DNA of 64,000 nt from Formicarius rufipectus (lineage: Eukaryota; Chordata; Aves; Passeriformes; Formicariidae), in the NCBI GenBank assembly GCA_013399695.1, contig VXAU01000777.1:1-64000 (forward strand). The letters are read 5' to 3'. Shown here piece after piece: positions 1-13,756 of this stretch (positions are counted from its first letter, which is position 1; each line of letters begins with the position of its first letter). Both the position numbers and the translations under genes were made by a program. A model generated the notes under the pieces. The model ran no database searches and was not told where the DNA came from. It saw nothing but the letters and a program-made list of their open reading frames with translations.

Positions 1-250
1 CTTGTACATGATGATGATGACTGAGATGGAGATCTGGTGCTAATTCACCTTGCTCCCAGCAATGCACAATGAGCTCGTGAAATTTAGCATGGAGTGCTTG
101 GCCTCCATGCTTCCAGACTTTGGGTGGAATTCCATCAACTCCAGCTGCCTTGCCAGTTTTCACCTGCTGAATGGCCTTCAGAGTTTTTTCCATGGTAGGG
201 GATATATCCAATTTGTTTTTCACTGGTTGTTGAGGTGTGGCATTCCAAGG
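1..250 (-). mobile_element. RTE-type LINE, inverted reverse-transcriptase fragment (continues off the window)
   Basis: Read on the minus strand this is an open piece of an RTE-clade reverse transcriptase. From about 213 downward it reads LKAIQQVKTGKAAGVDGIPP, then KVWKHGG, a HAKFHEL segment and HCWEQG. The GKAAGVDGIPP and KHGG-like motifs are the hallmark of the start of the RTE reverse-transcriptase domain. The frame stays open to the window edge but degrades after WEQG, where the family's usual DLRDAV-type stretch is altered. The upstream limit near 215-290 is uncertain. The element copied itself through RNA by target-primed reverse transcription; this copy is a dead fragment. It lies head to head with the plus-strand 3' end of the same kind of element, so the two are probably one insertion with an inverted 5' part. 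The closest bird family I know is AviRTE; the subfamily needs a library search. Confidence 0.8.
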
Positions 251-452
251 AGGAGGCTCAACATCAACAATCTTCAAACACCTGCAGTGAGAGACAGCTT
301 CCAGGTAAACATCCAAACTAAATTTGAAGATCATCCCACAGATCCCTCTCCCAAAGTGCTTTGGCAACATATTATCAGCCATCAGCGCACTTGCAGTGAG
401 CGTGGGTAAAACCCTCCCAAATCTTCATTTGCGAAGTCTAGCCATGATGATA
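251..452 (+). mobile_element. RTE-type LINE 3' end with C-terminal coding tail and short ATG-repeat tail
   Basis: The plus strand here carries the last codons of an RTE open reading frame, ending IISHQRTCSERG and a TAA stop at 407-409. This matches the conserved RTE C-terminus of the type RIGLxSHQRxC. A short 3' untranslated piece follows and ends in CCATGATGATA. Bases 408-452 match, at about 90%, the 3' end of a second copy near 61.7 kb read in reverse. RTE elements end in short microsatellite-like tails, which fits. The 5' limit of this segment is not clear; the reading frame upstream of SHQR cannot be matched confidently. Orientation is opposite to the adjoining reverse-transcriptase fragment. 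Confidence 0.75.
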
Positions 453-3400
453 ATTTTATGTGAGGTATAGAGATACTTTTCAGTAGCAGACATGCAGTAA
501 GTTGTATAACAAATAAATTAAATAGAATTAAAGCATATTTATATATGCATGAAATATTTTTATTTTTTTCTCTATGGATTTCTCTGGTTTGTAAATTTCC
601 CTTGCCTTGTTTTTCAGCAGATTTCCTGGGGAGTTGTAAATTACTGTTAAGAAAAAAAGCATTATTTGTTTGGGTTTTTTGTTGTAGATTTGCAATAAAT
701 TGAATGATTATCAAAGTGTCAGAACCAATGTCTGATTTGGCTTTACTATCAAGTGCTGGATAAACTTTTCTTCTTCGTGTGGAAACACAGCCACAGAAAC
801 ATGCTCTTCTGTTCAAATTCTTATCAGAAAAGAAAGTAAATATTTTGTTCTCCTTAGTGATTCTTGCTCTCCCAATTCACAGCTGAAGTCTGTTGCACAT
901 ATGTGGGAATTTAGTGCCACTGAAAGTACACTTGGTTTCAGCTTCCTAGAGGATGTTTCAAAAGCTTAGGCATTGGTGCCTAATTCTACTTAGATGCCTT
1001 AGGATATCCTGTCTGGCATCCAGCTGTGTCTTCAGAAGGGCTCTGGTCTCCAACAGATCTTGTGTTGTCTCTGCCAGTCTCATGCAGAGCCTGTGAGTAC
1101 CCCAGGATGTTTAAAACAGTACTAAACTACTGTGCAGAGGCATCTGTGCTGCTCCCTGTCATGCTCCCTGCTCTCAGTAAGCATTCCTGGAGAAGTAGCA
1201 TAGGTTTATGTTCATGTTTCTGTATTTCTAAATGTCCCATGTAGAGGCAAGCCATGACTGTTCAGGACCATTTGAATAGTCATGAATATTTACATCCTTC
1301 TACCTATCATACAATAAAGCATGAAGCCTCATATTCTCATTTCTTAAACAATCAAAACATACTTGTAGATTAAACTTAATGCACATATTTTTTTCCGTTT
1401 GAATACATCATGATTAAAAGGTCATGACCTTGATTATATTATGCAATTTAAGAAATCACCAACAATGTTCATGGTGATTAAATATTCCACTTTGTAATTA
1501 TTTTGTAACTTTTGTTCTGCTCTTTGCTCACTCCAAAAATTATCATAAAATTTTGAAAGATGTCCTCAGTGCAGAATATGTCCATAAAATATTAAATATT
1601 CAATTTTCCTCTATCATGGCTTGAAAAATTCATAATTACATGATGATCCACATAATAACTCATTCTGAAAAGTCATATATGGCACTCCCCCTGTGACTGA
1701 GTTAATAATTTACTGCTGTGTGGGATTTTCACTCTGCACTGTTAGTCTTGGGAACATTTATTAAGCAAATGTTCATTTGCAAAGATCAGAATGTGAATGA
1801 AGAGGGTAAGAATTTAATGAGGAGTGACAGACAGGTGAACTGATTCCATATAGTTCTTTACTACAGGAGAAAGCAGATAGCTTTATCTTTCATAGCCTCG
1901 ATAGACACTTGAAATGAAATATAGAAGACAGAGGGCAAAAGGAAGAAAAAAGTACTTTCCTAGAAGGGTCAATGGAAGGATAAATCAGAGGAACTCATGA
2001 ACATGATTCAGACCAGTTGAAATGGCTGTTCATAGTCTGTGCCTTTGGACTTGTATAGCAGCGATATTCAGACTTTTTGTTTTTGAGATATTTGTCCTTT
2101 TTTTTTTTTCAAATAAATACTTTCAGTGTGAAAGAAAAAAACAAATAAACAAGAAACAAAACAAGTCAAACACTACAGCATCAACTTATCTATCAGTGAT
2201 ATATTCCTGACGATCCAGGGAAATTTTAAAATTTTTGTTTCAAAATACATTGTAGTTTATGATGCCTCCTTATTATTTCCAGATGTAGGGAACAGAAATA
2301 ATATAATAAGAGAACACGTATCACAACCTAATCAATTTTTTTTTCAGTAAATAAAGAAAAGTTTTGCCACACATTAACTGTGTAACTTCACTATATGATT
2401 TTTTAGTTTTGTCTAATCAAACATAGGTTTAGTAATATTGATCCTGCATTTTCTTTGTAAAGGAAGTTTGAGGGAAAAAACCCTAAATATCACAGGAACA
2501 TTTTCTATTAGATTCAGAGTTCAGTTTTGCAAAATACTGAGCATGCTATTTCTGATACAACAAAGAGTTAATACACTTATTCAAGACTTATGAAATAATC
2601 TCTTGTTTAAAGTCAAATGAGTACAAATTTAGGTGTTTTATTGACTAAGGGACTCTTCACTAAGCTTGCCATGATTCAAAAATTTTCTCAATTTATTGTC
2701 ACTGGGAGTATAAAGGTATAGCATACAACTCTACTTTCCAATGACATCTAATATAAGGTGCAAATGTTATGATTTTGCCTCCTTTTATACTCAGGGGAAA
2801 AAAAAGAAATTATGTTATCTCTTGCATACTAACCGAAATTGGATAAAACTGGATTTTCCAGTTGATTTACTTAATTAATTTTCTTTAATTCCAATATAGA
2901 TATTTTTCAGTAAACTTCTCCATGAAAGTTTAAATTTCCTAAAATATTTTTGGCCTACAGAGTCTTGAGATATTGTTTTTGTTAAGTGCAACATTTATTT
3001 CTGAGATCATTTCCGAGATGAAAACAGCATTCATAAAGATAACAATTATTCTTTGGGTGTGCTATATTTCTTTTTTTATTTCTTTTAGGCTCTGGTGGAT
3101 TGTTGTGTAATCAATGATACACAGCATTTTTTTATTTTTTAAGTGGAAATAGTACACTACAAGAGGTGTAGGAAAAAAAGAAGCAAAACATGATTTTATG
3201 AAAAAGGTGAACAAAATAATTTTGTTTAAAGGTTATACATTTTGAAAGAGAATTTTCAAGCAGCTGGTGTCAGAATAATTTTCCTGGATATATATTTCCC
3301 TAGATATAAAGGCTTCATGTGTGAATGGTCAAATTTGTTTTTACTCTTGACTTGAATACAACTTTTAATTTTCAAAGGTTGATCCATAGCTATGTTGGAA

Positions 3401-6400
3401 ATGAGACAGGACTTAGGCCTAAATTTCTGATGTGGAATCACAAGTTCAACTTTTTTTAGTAGACAGTTACGTGACAAAACTGTGCTGAGGTATCATAAAG
3501 GTAGAATTAGCTGGCATTGAGAGCTGAAGGAAAAAAAATCATCAGATTAAATTTAATCACATAGGCTCAAGATATATAAGGAGAGTTTTTCCTATGGCTT
3601 ATTCCCTAGGCATGATAGAGATGGGAAAGAATTATTAGCTGATTGCAAGAAAAGAAACTCATTTGACCAGACAGATGTATGCCATTGCGGTTAACTGAGA
3701 GAAATAGACAGTCCATTTCACCCTGATACAGAAATTTGGCAAGATTAGTGATTCCTTAGTGCCTGTTTCTGTAAATTGACCATAAAGGATCCCTGGTTTG
3801 ACTATTTAGATGTGTCTCTGTAAGATTAATTTCATCCAAGGGAACTATGAGACGTAAAGGTGATGCAACCATGAAAAAAATAAAACAGTCCTTAGATATG
3901 TGTATTGCAGTATTCCTTAATACAGATAATAGGATGTCAATGCCTTTATACAAAGGGTAAATAATTTTTTTCTGCAATAGCCTGAACTACTTTGATTATT
4001 CATTTTTCTGGAAGGAATAAATTCAAACTGGAAGAGGCATAACAAAGTGTTACCATGAAAAAGGAATGAGGAGTCTGCTTTGTATTAATTTTGGGGTTCA
4101 TCAGATATTAAAAAACACTTTTTAAATGAAAGTAAAAGATTTTCCAAAAATATAATCATCATAATTTCCTCATAGAACCATAGTACTTTCCATCCAGTAA
4201 AGTAATGGATGGAAATGTAAGGTTAGGACCTTACCTCTAAGGTAACCTCTCTTATGCTGAAGTCTTGCTATTTTCTGCCAGAGTTCATCTGTATTATCAC
4301 CATTACATCAAATAGCTTGTGCTTAGCTTGTACCCTTAAAATGTTTCATAGAGATAGAAAAAAACAAAAAAACAAAACACATTCATGAAGAGACAAACAT
4401 ACAATTGCAAAAGAATACTGGATAGAAGCTGTAGAAAAGTATTGTTTGGTGTCATGGATACCTAGTAACGGGACTCAGTGATCCAGGAGTCCTCATCCAG
4501 ACCCATTTATTCAGCATTTGTTATAAAATTAACTCTGAAATATACATATTTTTAAGACAGACAAGGTTGTTGTAAGTATCCAGGATTAAAGGAAACCAAC
4601 AGCATCTCAAAAATTTATAATTTAAGTTTCCAATAGCTTTGATGGGTAAACATTAAAAAAAAATTATTTGAAGACTTTATTGAAGACTTACTTGCTTGAG
4701 GAGTCTTCTTCAGACACAAACTCTTCTTCAACAAGTCCCTTCTCCCCAGCTGTTTGCATCTATGAAGAAGGTTAAATCTAGCTGAGTTTCATGGTTTATA
4801 TATTTTGTAATATTTTTATTATTATTATTTTCAATACTGTGTTATTGTGCAGGGTCAGGAGTTGGATTTCAATGTTCATTGAGGGTCACTTCTAACTCAG
4901 GATATTCTATGACTGAGTCTCCTTTCTTTGTGCACAAGATAGCAATGGCAAAGGAGAAAAAGATGAGTTTGTTTCTGAAACTTTGTCATAGGTATTTTTG
5001 TGAAGTACAGCAAGAAGTCACTCTTCATTTTTCTGCAGTCTGGGAGCCAGCCCCTGTACGAGCTCTGAACACTAGTTTCTGCTGCGGGAACATTATTCAG
5101 ACTAGCTAGACAACCTGTCTCTTGAGTTATACAAGTTTTACCATCTCTTGTTTGGTACAAATTATTATTTTGCCACAAGGCCTGGGATTTTGCTCTATTT
5201 TATGATACCTGAGCTTAGTTATGTCTGCCTCTGGGCTAAGCAACTAACTCCCATCACAGTCAAAGGAAATCCAGAAGGGGATTCAGTTACCTGAACAGAG
5301 GTGTTTGCAGGTGGGACAATTACTAGGTGTGTCAGTGACTGATCTGTCACTTTCTGGAGCAGCAGTTGAAGGTCATGCAATCTGTACTTGCTCTGCAAAC
5401 TCACTCTCCAGACTTTATCATAGACTAGATATTTATGTTTAGCTCCCCTACATTCACCTACACACAGACTCCTAAATGCTGAGGTTTAAATTTCAACCTG
5501 AATCTTGACCCTTGGATCTAATTCAGCTCCTTCAAGAACGGCATCTAAATAAGTATGTTTCAAGCTGGACTCCACTGAATGTGCCCCAGGATATTCTACT
5601 TGGTCTTCAGAGTCTACTTGGCAAGTTCCAGCATCTGACATAAGTTCTGTATCAGGTTTACTGTCTCACTGCAGGTGACTTAGTTTCATACATTAGACTA
5701 TGTGAAGTGGCAAAGAGATTCTATATTTAAAAAATTAAACCAAGTCCTAAGAGTTTCTTGCTGTATACTTCGGAACAAAGGTGAGAAAAAAAACTCTGAA
5801 GAAAGACTAATTTGAATGTCAGGTGACATAAGGAAAATAAGGACCTGTGCCATTTTCAAACATTTTTAATGCTCTATTTTGTTTTGTTTTACACCATTAC
5901 CATTAAAATGAGATACTTCCAAAAGATATCAGTATTGACTGTTTTCTTTCTAGCTCATGGCTTAAATGGTACATGCTGTCAAAGAACATTGCAGGCTTTG
6001 TGTTTTGCCTGTATAAACAAAACAACACAAAGCAAACCACAACATTTCCTTTAGATAGCTTTAAATTGCTGCTTTCAAAAAGTTGTTTCACTGTCATTCA
6101 TGTACTCGTGTAGTACAAAAGAAAAGCAACTGGTCAGATATCCCTAGTAGGGACAAAATCTGTTCAGCTGCTTTTATTCCACCTTATAAATAGCTTAGCA
6201 CAAAGAGTCCTGGCCAGAACTTAGTGCTTTGGGCTTTCTGCATGTAGTAGTGGATGGTGCCCTGGGGCCAGAGTTCAGAACATCACTATTGAGCTTTAAA
6301 CTCCACCAGGACCAGAAGGGGAAAGTAAAATGTCAGGATTAGCATTTGACAGTTCCAATTGTTTGTTAAATGCAGGGGAAAACAGGAAGAAGTGGGAAAG

Positions 6401-9393
6401 GCTTGTTGATTATATTGGGATATCTGTTATTTATGCTGTGACATTTTGCAATGGCATATACAAACAGAAGGTTTTACAGGCTTACTGAAAGTTTGGATTG
6501 CATCTGTTGTACGTGTAAGAGTATCTGGGATTTAGGCATAAGAATGAAATAAACATGTCAAAACCCATTAGAATTAAAAAACCAAAAACCGCCACCAACA
6601 AAAATTCCACAGTGTTATGATTCTCTTAATGTTCTAATGATACTCAACATATAGGTATGCTAGAGATATTTTGAAGTACTCCATTTTAGTTTACAAATGC
6701 ATGTGAAAATTACATAGCTGAGGAAAAAATATACTTAGTGAGAAGATTGGATTATTTCTTCAGAAGTGCCTGCTGGCCCCCACTCTGCAGTTTGTTTCTA
6801 TCCCACCAGATAAGGTATCTATTATCAGTCTGGGACAGGCCAAGAATTTACAAAGTTTACTCACTAATTACTAATAATGCATGGTATAGCTTTTCCTTTC
6901 TTAGATGTAGAGTCACATTATTGCCAGGAACTTCCACAATTATCATGAGACTACTTAGACCAGCTAACTGAAGAACAAGTATCTAATTTGCCTATCTTTA
7001 TCATTGTTTTAATTTAAAAAGCTACAGGCCATATGATTTAAATTACGATCCTCTTTTGAGCTCATAACTTGCTTTATTTAAAAATGAATGGAGTAAAATC
7101 ATCACTGAGATCCTAAATTACCGAGGAAAAAGTAGCCAAATAAAAATACTATTAAATACAGTAATAAAAGAATTAAGGAACTCAAAATTCATTTAGGTCA
7201 CATAGACATAATGAAGAAGATGCACTCAAATGTTTTCAATCACCCAATTAAAATATTCACAACATGATGAAAAACTGTCAGTTCTGAAGTGTAGAAATTC
7301 TTCAAATTTGATCACAATAATGACTGTCTGACAAGATAAATCTTGTTGTACTTTGATCTTCTGATAATGCAATCATATATTTTTGAGGAGTCTGGCTAGA
7401 AACGCACAGAGGATCCTCATGTGCCAAAATCAGTAACATTCATTTCTATGCCTGAGACAGAAACACTGGCTAAAAAGACAAAAATACTCACTGGAGGCTG
7501 GAGGAACACTTGTTTGTGCCTGGTTCAGTATACCTGAGTGACTGCTGAAGAATGATTCAGTCTGGTAAAACTCTTACATGTAGGACTGTCATACTTGGTT
7601 TCTGTATCTGCCAAATCTGGTAAGGTTCGATTACGCAAGTCAGCTCTGCCTGAGGGCTTGTCTATCTTGAACATTCAAATTTCTAAAACATTTCTATTGT
7701 TTTCTTTCATGGATCAGTATTTGTGCTCTATGCTTTCAGTTTTACTTTTCACCTCATTCTTCATCTTCTTTTTGGCTTGTAACAGCGCTTTGGTACATGT
7801 AGATCCAAACGTGCTTCAAACATGATGCAGAGCCAAATCTATACCTTTAATTTAGGAAGGGTAAGTTACATGCTCTCCCTTTGTATATGAATATTTGTAT
7901 ATGAAAATTTGTTTTCTGTGTTAGGCATGAAATAAATGTTGATGAGGGCAAAATCTCTCTCTATCTTCTACATACCTTGTCTGTTATGTTGGGGTACAAG
8001 AGGCATGAGCAGGGTTCTGTCTGATTACCACAAGTTAAAATAACAATTCTGTGGAGACTTTTCCTTATTTTGAACATCACGAAATAAAACTTGATAGCAA
8101 ACAACTGAGACCTATTAGCCTACACAATTTAATTCTGTTGTGCATATTTTTTAAGAAGTCAAGCTTAAGGGTGTGATTACTTGCTGTTTTCCACGAAGCC
8201 TAAACCCATTTTGTGCATAGTGCAACAGTGCTCCATTAATGAAGAACTGGTTGGTATTTTTTCTTCTCCGTATGCTACATCTTCAGCTCAGAAGACAGCA
8301 AATTTTCTTGTGAGTTTTTTGTGTTCCTCATCCGCACATGTTAGCACACTTTTAAAATTTGTTCATTTGTATTTGTAATCATTGTCTGAAAGGAGGAATG
8401 TTTAACCAAGGGAGACCTGATTAAATTGTCCAGTAATCTGAGATGCCTAGGATCTGCTATTTTCAAACATTTAGCTTTTAACCATGCTCTATTTTCAAAG
8501 AACAGTGATATTTGGTTGAATCAGTGAATAATCATACATTATACAGATCATTTTTCTTTCTTCCTTTCCTTTCTCCAGTACATTCAACTCCTTCCTCAGA
8601 TTTTCACCCAAACATTGGCATCAAGCTTTCCCTTTCCTCAGTTTCTTTCACCTATCTCTTTTCCTGTCAAGTTTAGGAGTGCTGGCTCCTTCTCAGGTGC
8701 AATGCCACCCTCTGTATGTTCTGCTCATTTTCACTAATTTTTCATAATTCACCTAGGCATCTCAGTTTTTGCCTGTCTCCAGATCTCAGCCAACCTGATT
8801 ATCCACCTCCCTTTGTTTCAACACTTTGTTTATCTATAAATTTCTATATGTTTTGCCTGGATAGTCTTAGCTTCAGTCTTTCAACTTTTAAGTAAATGTC
8901 CAAAGCAAGTCTTTATAACTTCTGCTTTCTTTGTATGCTGTAGATTAGTAGAGGTTGCTGCACTGGTAGGAGGTTATCAAAAAAAGTCTTAAGAGATCTG
9001 AGCTTTCTAAAAGTTTACACAGTGTCCAGATGGGAATAGATGTTCACAGAGAGCATCAAAAGTTCATTAACATTGCCTAAAAAGTGTATCTTTCCTATCA
9101 GTGCTTTTATAAACTATTAAAGCCTTCAGCAGGAAAAAAACAGCCAATCAAACAAAAGCAACACAGCTGTGGGCCCAGCTTAAATATGTTCACTGCTTAC
9201 CAACATGTTTAGACTGAACAGGGAGTGAACACTTAATCACTAGCAAATTTTGTGCTAAAAAGGAATGAACCTTTTCAAGAAACTTAGAGTAACTTCCTCA
9301 TTTTATGGAATCTAATCAGTGGAGTGACTGCAATCACTGTAAGACCCCAGCTCAGGGCTTAAAAGTCATAAAGACTAAGTCTATGATCTTAGA
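453..9393. other. Gene-free AT-rich DNA
   Basis: I see no exon with convincing splice sites and no recognisable transposon here. Frames of up to 144 codons have no family features. The stretch contains short T runs (for example near 2098-2110) and many TAAT/ATTA words expected from composition. Short strings such as TTAGGCATTGGTGCCTAA near 967 could be remnants of very old amniote repeats but are too short to name. Confidence 0.5.
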
Positions 9394-9472
9394 GTGGTAG
9401 TATAGAACTGTGTAGAATAAGTAGGCTGGAAGGGACTTACAGCAGTCATTTGTTTCAACTGCAGTTAGGTTT
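9394..9472 (-). mobile_element. CR1 LINE, small 3'-end fragment
   Basis: The plus strand reads as the reverse complement of a CR1 3' end: a degraded ATAGAA...GTAGAATAAG followed by GGCTGGAAGGGACTTACAG and then TTTCAACTGCAGTTAG. The avian CR1 3' end in this orientation normally reads as a repeated ATCATAGAAT tail followed by GGTTGGAAGGGACCT. The fragment is short and diverged, so this is an old 5'-truncated copy. Confidence 0.6.
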
Positions 9473-12400
9473 GTTGGGGGAACTGTTAGATTGAGATCTC
9501 AAGGTCAACAAGAAGATATGAAGACAGTATTAGCTAGTTGATTTTACTGCAGTAAAGCTCTGCAGCCACCTCCCTAGTTGTGAACAGGGACCGTGGGACT
9601 GCAATATACAGGGACAATACCGCAAAGGGGAAATTGTGCCTTTATGTATTCTAGAGCTAACTTCCAGAGGAACTGGAATAAAATCCTTCACACTGCGTTT
9701 GACATTGCTGGCTGATTTGAGATGATGAATATCAAAGCAAATCACATGGAGCATGTAGGTCAACAACCGCATAAACTTGCTACCCTAAGGACGAATTGGT
9801 CATGGTCATGGTACAGGAGAGGACAATTCTGTGAGCTCTGTTGTCTGCAGAACTCTCTTGAATAAACCTGATTTACTCAATCTTGGCAATGAGGTTGGAA
9901 TCAGATCCCCATTGCACAATAAACAGAGCTACTTGATTCATGCTTTATTGCAAGGTTTCTCTTTCTGGATTAATACTAAGTTAGTAATATATTTATGACT
10001 AAAAACATACAAAACTGAACAAATCCCTTCAGTGTAATAGGATAAAGCAGTTCTGGTGAGCTAAAAGCCAGTTATAACATACAGAATATCAAGGTATACA
10101 TGTTAATATAGTGAGCTGATTATTCATGTTATAATGAAATATGTATTTTGAAGAGAAGGAAAATAAGTTACGTATATCATTGAGGAGATATATTTAGCAA
10201 CTAAGTTTATTATATTTTTCCAGCAAAAGATTGTAGCAGTCAGACAAAGTTATTATTTAGACAAAAATATAATGATCTGTGGTACATTTGATATTTGAAT
10301 CAGTTTTCGCACACCATTAATTTTTGAGGGTTATTTTTTTGTTCTGTAATTTTGAAAAATTAGTTCCAAATCAGAGATTTGTAAGTAACATGAGTTCTAG
10401 GTAGTTAGTTTTTAGAACAAATATATATTGCCTGTACAAAAATTTAAAGCTTCCGGCTTGTATGGAGTTGGCAGTCTTCTACATTCACAGGGTTATGGGC
10501 ATAGATCACTGTTTCTAAGAAATCTCCCAGAACATATTGTTGGAAACTCCCTACCCATTTGGGGATTTTCTGTTTGTTTGTTTTGTTTTCATGCAAACAA
10601 CCCATCTTCATATTTCTGGAATGGTTGATGCAGAGATCATCCTCATTCACGCAAAAACCAAATATAATCAATTTCTTGATTTTCAGAGGAAGGGGGACTC
10701 CTGTGGGGGAGGGAAAAAAAAAGTAGAAAGAGTAAATAATTGGAAACAAATTATTGATTATCCAAATGTCTCTACCTAAAGATCTGTTTGGATGTTTCTG
10801 TTTTTACTGACTCCCAAATAAGCCAGAAAGGAGTTCAGTGTCAGGCAGCCTGATTAAATAATTGAGGTCAGAAAATGTATACACAAATGCTAAAGATCAG
10901 TGTCCTATGTACAATGTACAAACAATAAATTTTATACCTCTGGCGGAAACATGAGCTATGTATAAAATGAATACTAATATGCATATATCATATATTTACA
11001 TAGATGTATAGGTGTCTGTGCAATGGCATATATATATTCATATACATGTAAATGTTTCACCAAGGATTTTATACAAAATAATAACATAAAATAAGCTGCT
11101 CCTCCAAAAGGAAAATATTTAGCTAGATATGTAAACTACTGTCAAGATTGCATTGAAGTACTCAAAAATTATTTGGTTAAAGGGTAAATACACCTTGTAC
11201 CTCATAATGAAAATCTTATAGGTAGGGGTGGAGATTAACACTGGAGGCTGTCTGCAGAATATTAATAAAATTCAATATAGTTTCTAAAAGGTATAATTTA
11301 TATTTTGTGGAAATGAGTCTCTTTTCTAATAAAATTTTTCTGTCCTTCATTCTGTTCATATAATTTTTCTATAAATCATCCTGTAGGATTTTTTTCTAAA
11401 TATTCATCTCAGAGAGAACCTATTTAAATAAGCCCTCTTAGCAAGGTATTTCAGAATTAAAATTACATCATAAGCAATACTTTATCCAATATGCCTCTTT
11501 CTATATTTTTTTTTGTGACTAAAACAATATTTTGTAGAATTACATTATGTTAAAATAGCTGATCTGAGGTGATGCTTCTAGTATATAAACACTATGTAAA
11601 AAAAAAAATCAATGAATTACCATTAACCATTTTAATTTAACTGGTCTCTGAACCTATGCAAAAGTAGCTGATTTTCTTTCTACATCTACATATATAGTAA
11701 AAAAAACCTCAGGGCATTGCACACAATGAAAGAATAAGAAAGCAGAAAAGTGCTGCTGGTTATACTTTATTTTCTTGGATTTGCAGTAAACTAGAACCTT
11801 TTACTTTTTGTAGTCATGTAGAAATAAAGTCTGTGATGTCCCTGAAATTCTTGGAGAGGTTTGATCAAAAAAATGGGTAAATGGTATTTTTAGAGTGAAA
11901 GGCTGGAACCAAAACAAAAGAGAAAACATGACATCATTTGCCAGATGGTGATATTAATGCTAATTGACCATCCTCTGGCTCTTACAACACCATGATAATA
12001 GATATGACAAATAGATATGGATCACATTCTTTACTTATTTTATTGACTTAATATATAGTGTCATCTTTTCTAATGAGGATGGTACTTATTTACACCATTT
12101 CCTCCAAGTTTTTGTCATCAAAAGGTTCTATTCTGAATCTTTTCTAAGGTCCTATGCTTCTCCTGCTGCCAGAAGTCTCCTGTCTACATGGGACTGGTAG
12201 CTTTGTCCTATGACATATGGGATGACAATGAAAGACCTGGGAGGCTGGATAAGTTACATAGGGGCATCTCAGATGACAGTGAATGTCCTTGTTTAAGCAA
12301 TCGAATCATAAATACAGAGACTGAAATCAGTTGCCATCTCAGAGGAATCTATCATAAAAATATCTCACACATCCACATAGTGTTGGCAGATATGTCATAA

Positions 12401-13751
12401 ACACTGCAGTAGATGTGTCTTCCTCTGGAGAAGTAAATTGAGAGGAGCTAGAAAACATTGAGTCTCTCAAGCAACATTGAATGCCAGTGTATGGACAACA
12501 TGAGCCTAGAGTCCCATGCCCTAATTCAAATTAGGTAAAATTCTGTGTCTTTTAATTCAGTTTAATTTCTTTCCAGTGTGCTTTTCTCTTCAGCACATCA
12601 TTCTGCTACTTTTTTTTTTTTTTTTCCATCAGAAATGTTAATCTGCTTCCATCTCTTCAAGACCATAAATGAAGGAAACCATGATCATAAAATCCTTATG
12701 AGAAATTGATAAAACCATAGTGAAGATCACAATGGGTAATATTAGTGAGGGTGGTTTTGTGTTTGTTTTATTCTGGTTTTTGTTTGTTTGTTTTGTTGTT
12801 TTTGTTTTGTTTTTGTTTTGTTTGTTTGGTTGGTTTTTTTATGTGTGCTTTTTTTGTGGAAAGTATGAAATGCTTTAATAATTACTTTAAATAGTATCTC
12901 ATAATACTCAGCTTGCACTGCCTAAATGAAGAATTTGTACATACAGTTATTTCATCCTATTTTAAATGTTTTACTAGTGTCCAGAGACAAATCTAGAACA
13001 CTTTTGTTTGTATTTTTATCCCTGTTTATGGTAAGAAATAATTATGGCTTTGACATGCCTAATCCGGAAGGACATATTTCTTCTAGGAACTATTTTAACA
13101 GTTCATTTAGATTCATAACTTTTTATTGATTCATTATTCATGTCTTTTAAAATGCACTGTATAATTCAGGTTTTTTGAGTGGACCTGAATTGTAAGATAT
13201 GGCAAGTTTTGGATATTTTTGTAGTCTGTTTCTCCTACGCATATCATTTCAATTTAAATTATAATAATTTGGTTGCTAGTTAAAAGTTATTATCTTATTT
13301 TTTAGGGACTAGTGGGGAAAAAATACGAATTTTGAAATATGTATTAACATTTTAATGATTTTAATTTACCTGTGAGTTATAAAGTCCTACAAAAAGAAGT
13401 TTCACACTTTAATTTTCTTTGGGGCTCCTACTGTACTGTGTAGTATTCACCAGGATCACTCATAGAATAGTACTTTGCCTGCCACAAATACTATATCTTT
13501 TAATATTTTCCTTCCCAGAAGACATATTAATAAGGCATTCAGTGTATGATGGAATACTTCAGAAGCTGATTAGCTTATATTCCAGAAAGTAATTGTAAAA
13601 AGGTAGCACTAGGTTTTCTTATGTCTGTGGAAAATTGCCAAATCCTACCAGCATGTCTAATTTCCCAAAGAAAGTTAATCTTAACAACTCAGTCATTATT
13701 CCCTCTGTACAAGGAAGCTGCAAGGTTTTGAATTCACATTTTCCTTTGAGA
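9473..13751. other. Gene-free AT-rich DNA with a G/T-only tract
   Basis: No gene is supported. The stretch around 10975-11055 is rich in TATA/CATATA words, and a T run lies at 12607-12626. The segment 12775-12840 contains only G and T on the plus strand. Frames at 10428-10779 and 12188-12400 show no domain features. Confidence 0.5.
12775..12840. repeat. G/T-only low-complexity tract, (TTTG)n-like
   Basis: Sixty-six bases contain no A or C on the plus strand, built from irregular TTTG, TTTTG and TTGG units. Similar strand-asymmetric tracts recur in the window, with A/C on the plus strand at 46502-46542, 49628-49670 and 61241-61385. Confidence 0.85.
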
Positions 13752-13756
13752 GCATG
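13752..13756. repeat. Target-site duplication, left copy (GCATG)
   Basis: The 5-bp word directly abuts the TGTC start of the solo LTR and is repeated at 14735-14739 directly after its ACA end. Matching flanks at both TG...CA ends show that both LTR borders are intact. Confidence 0.85.
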
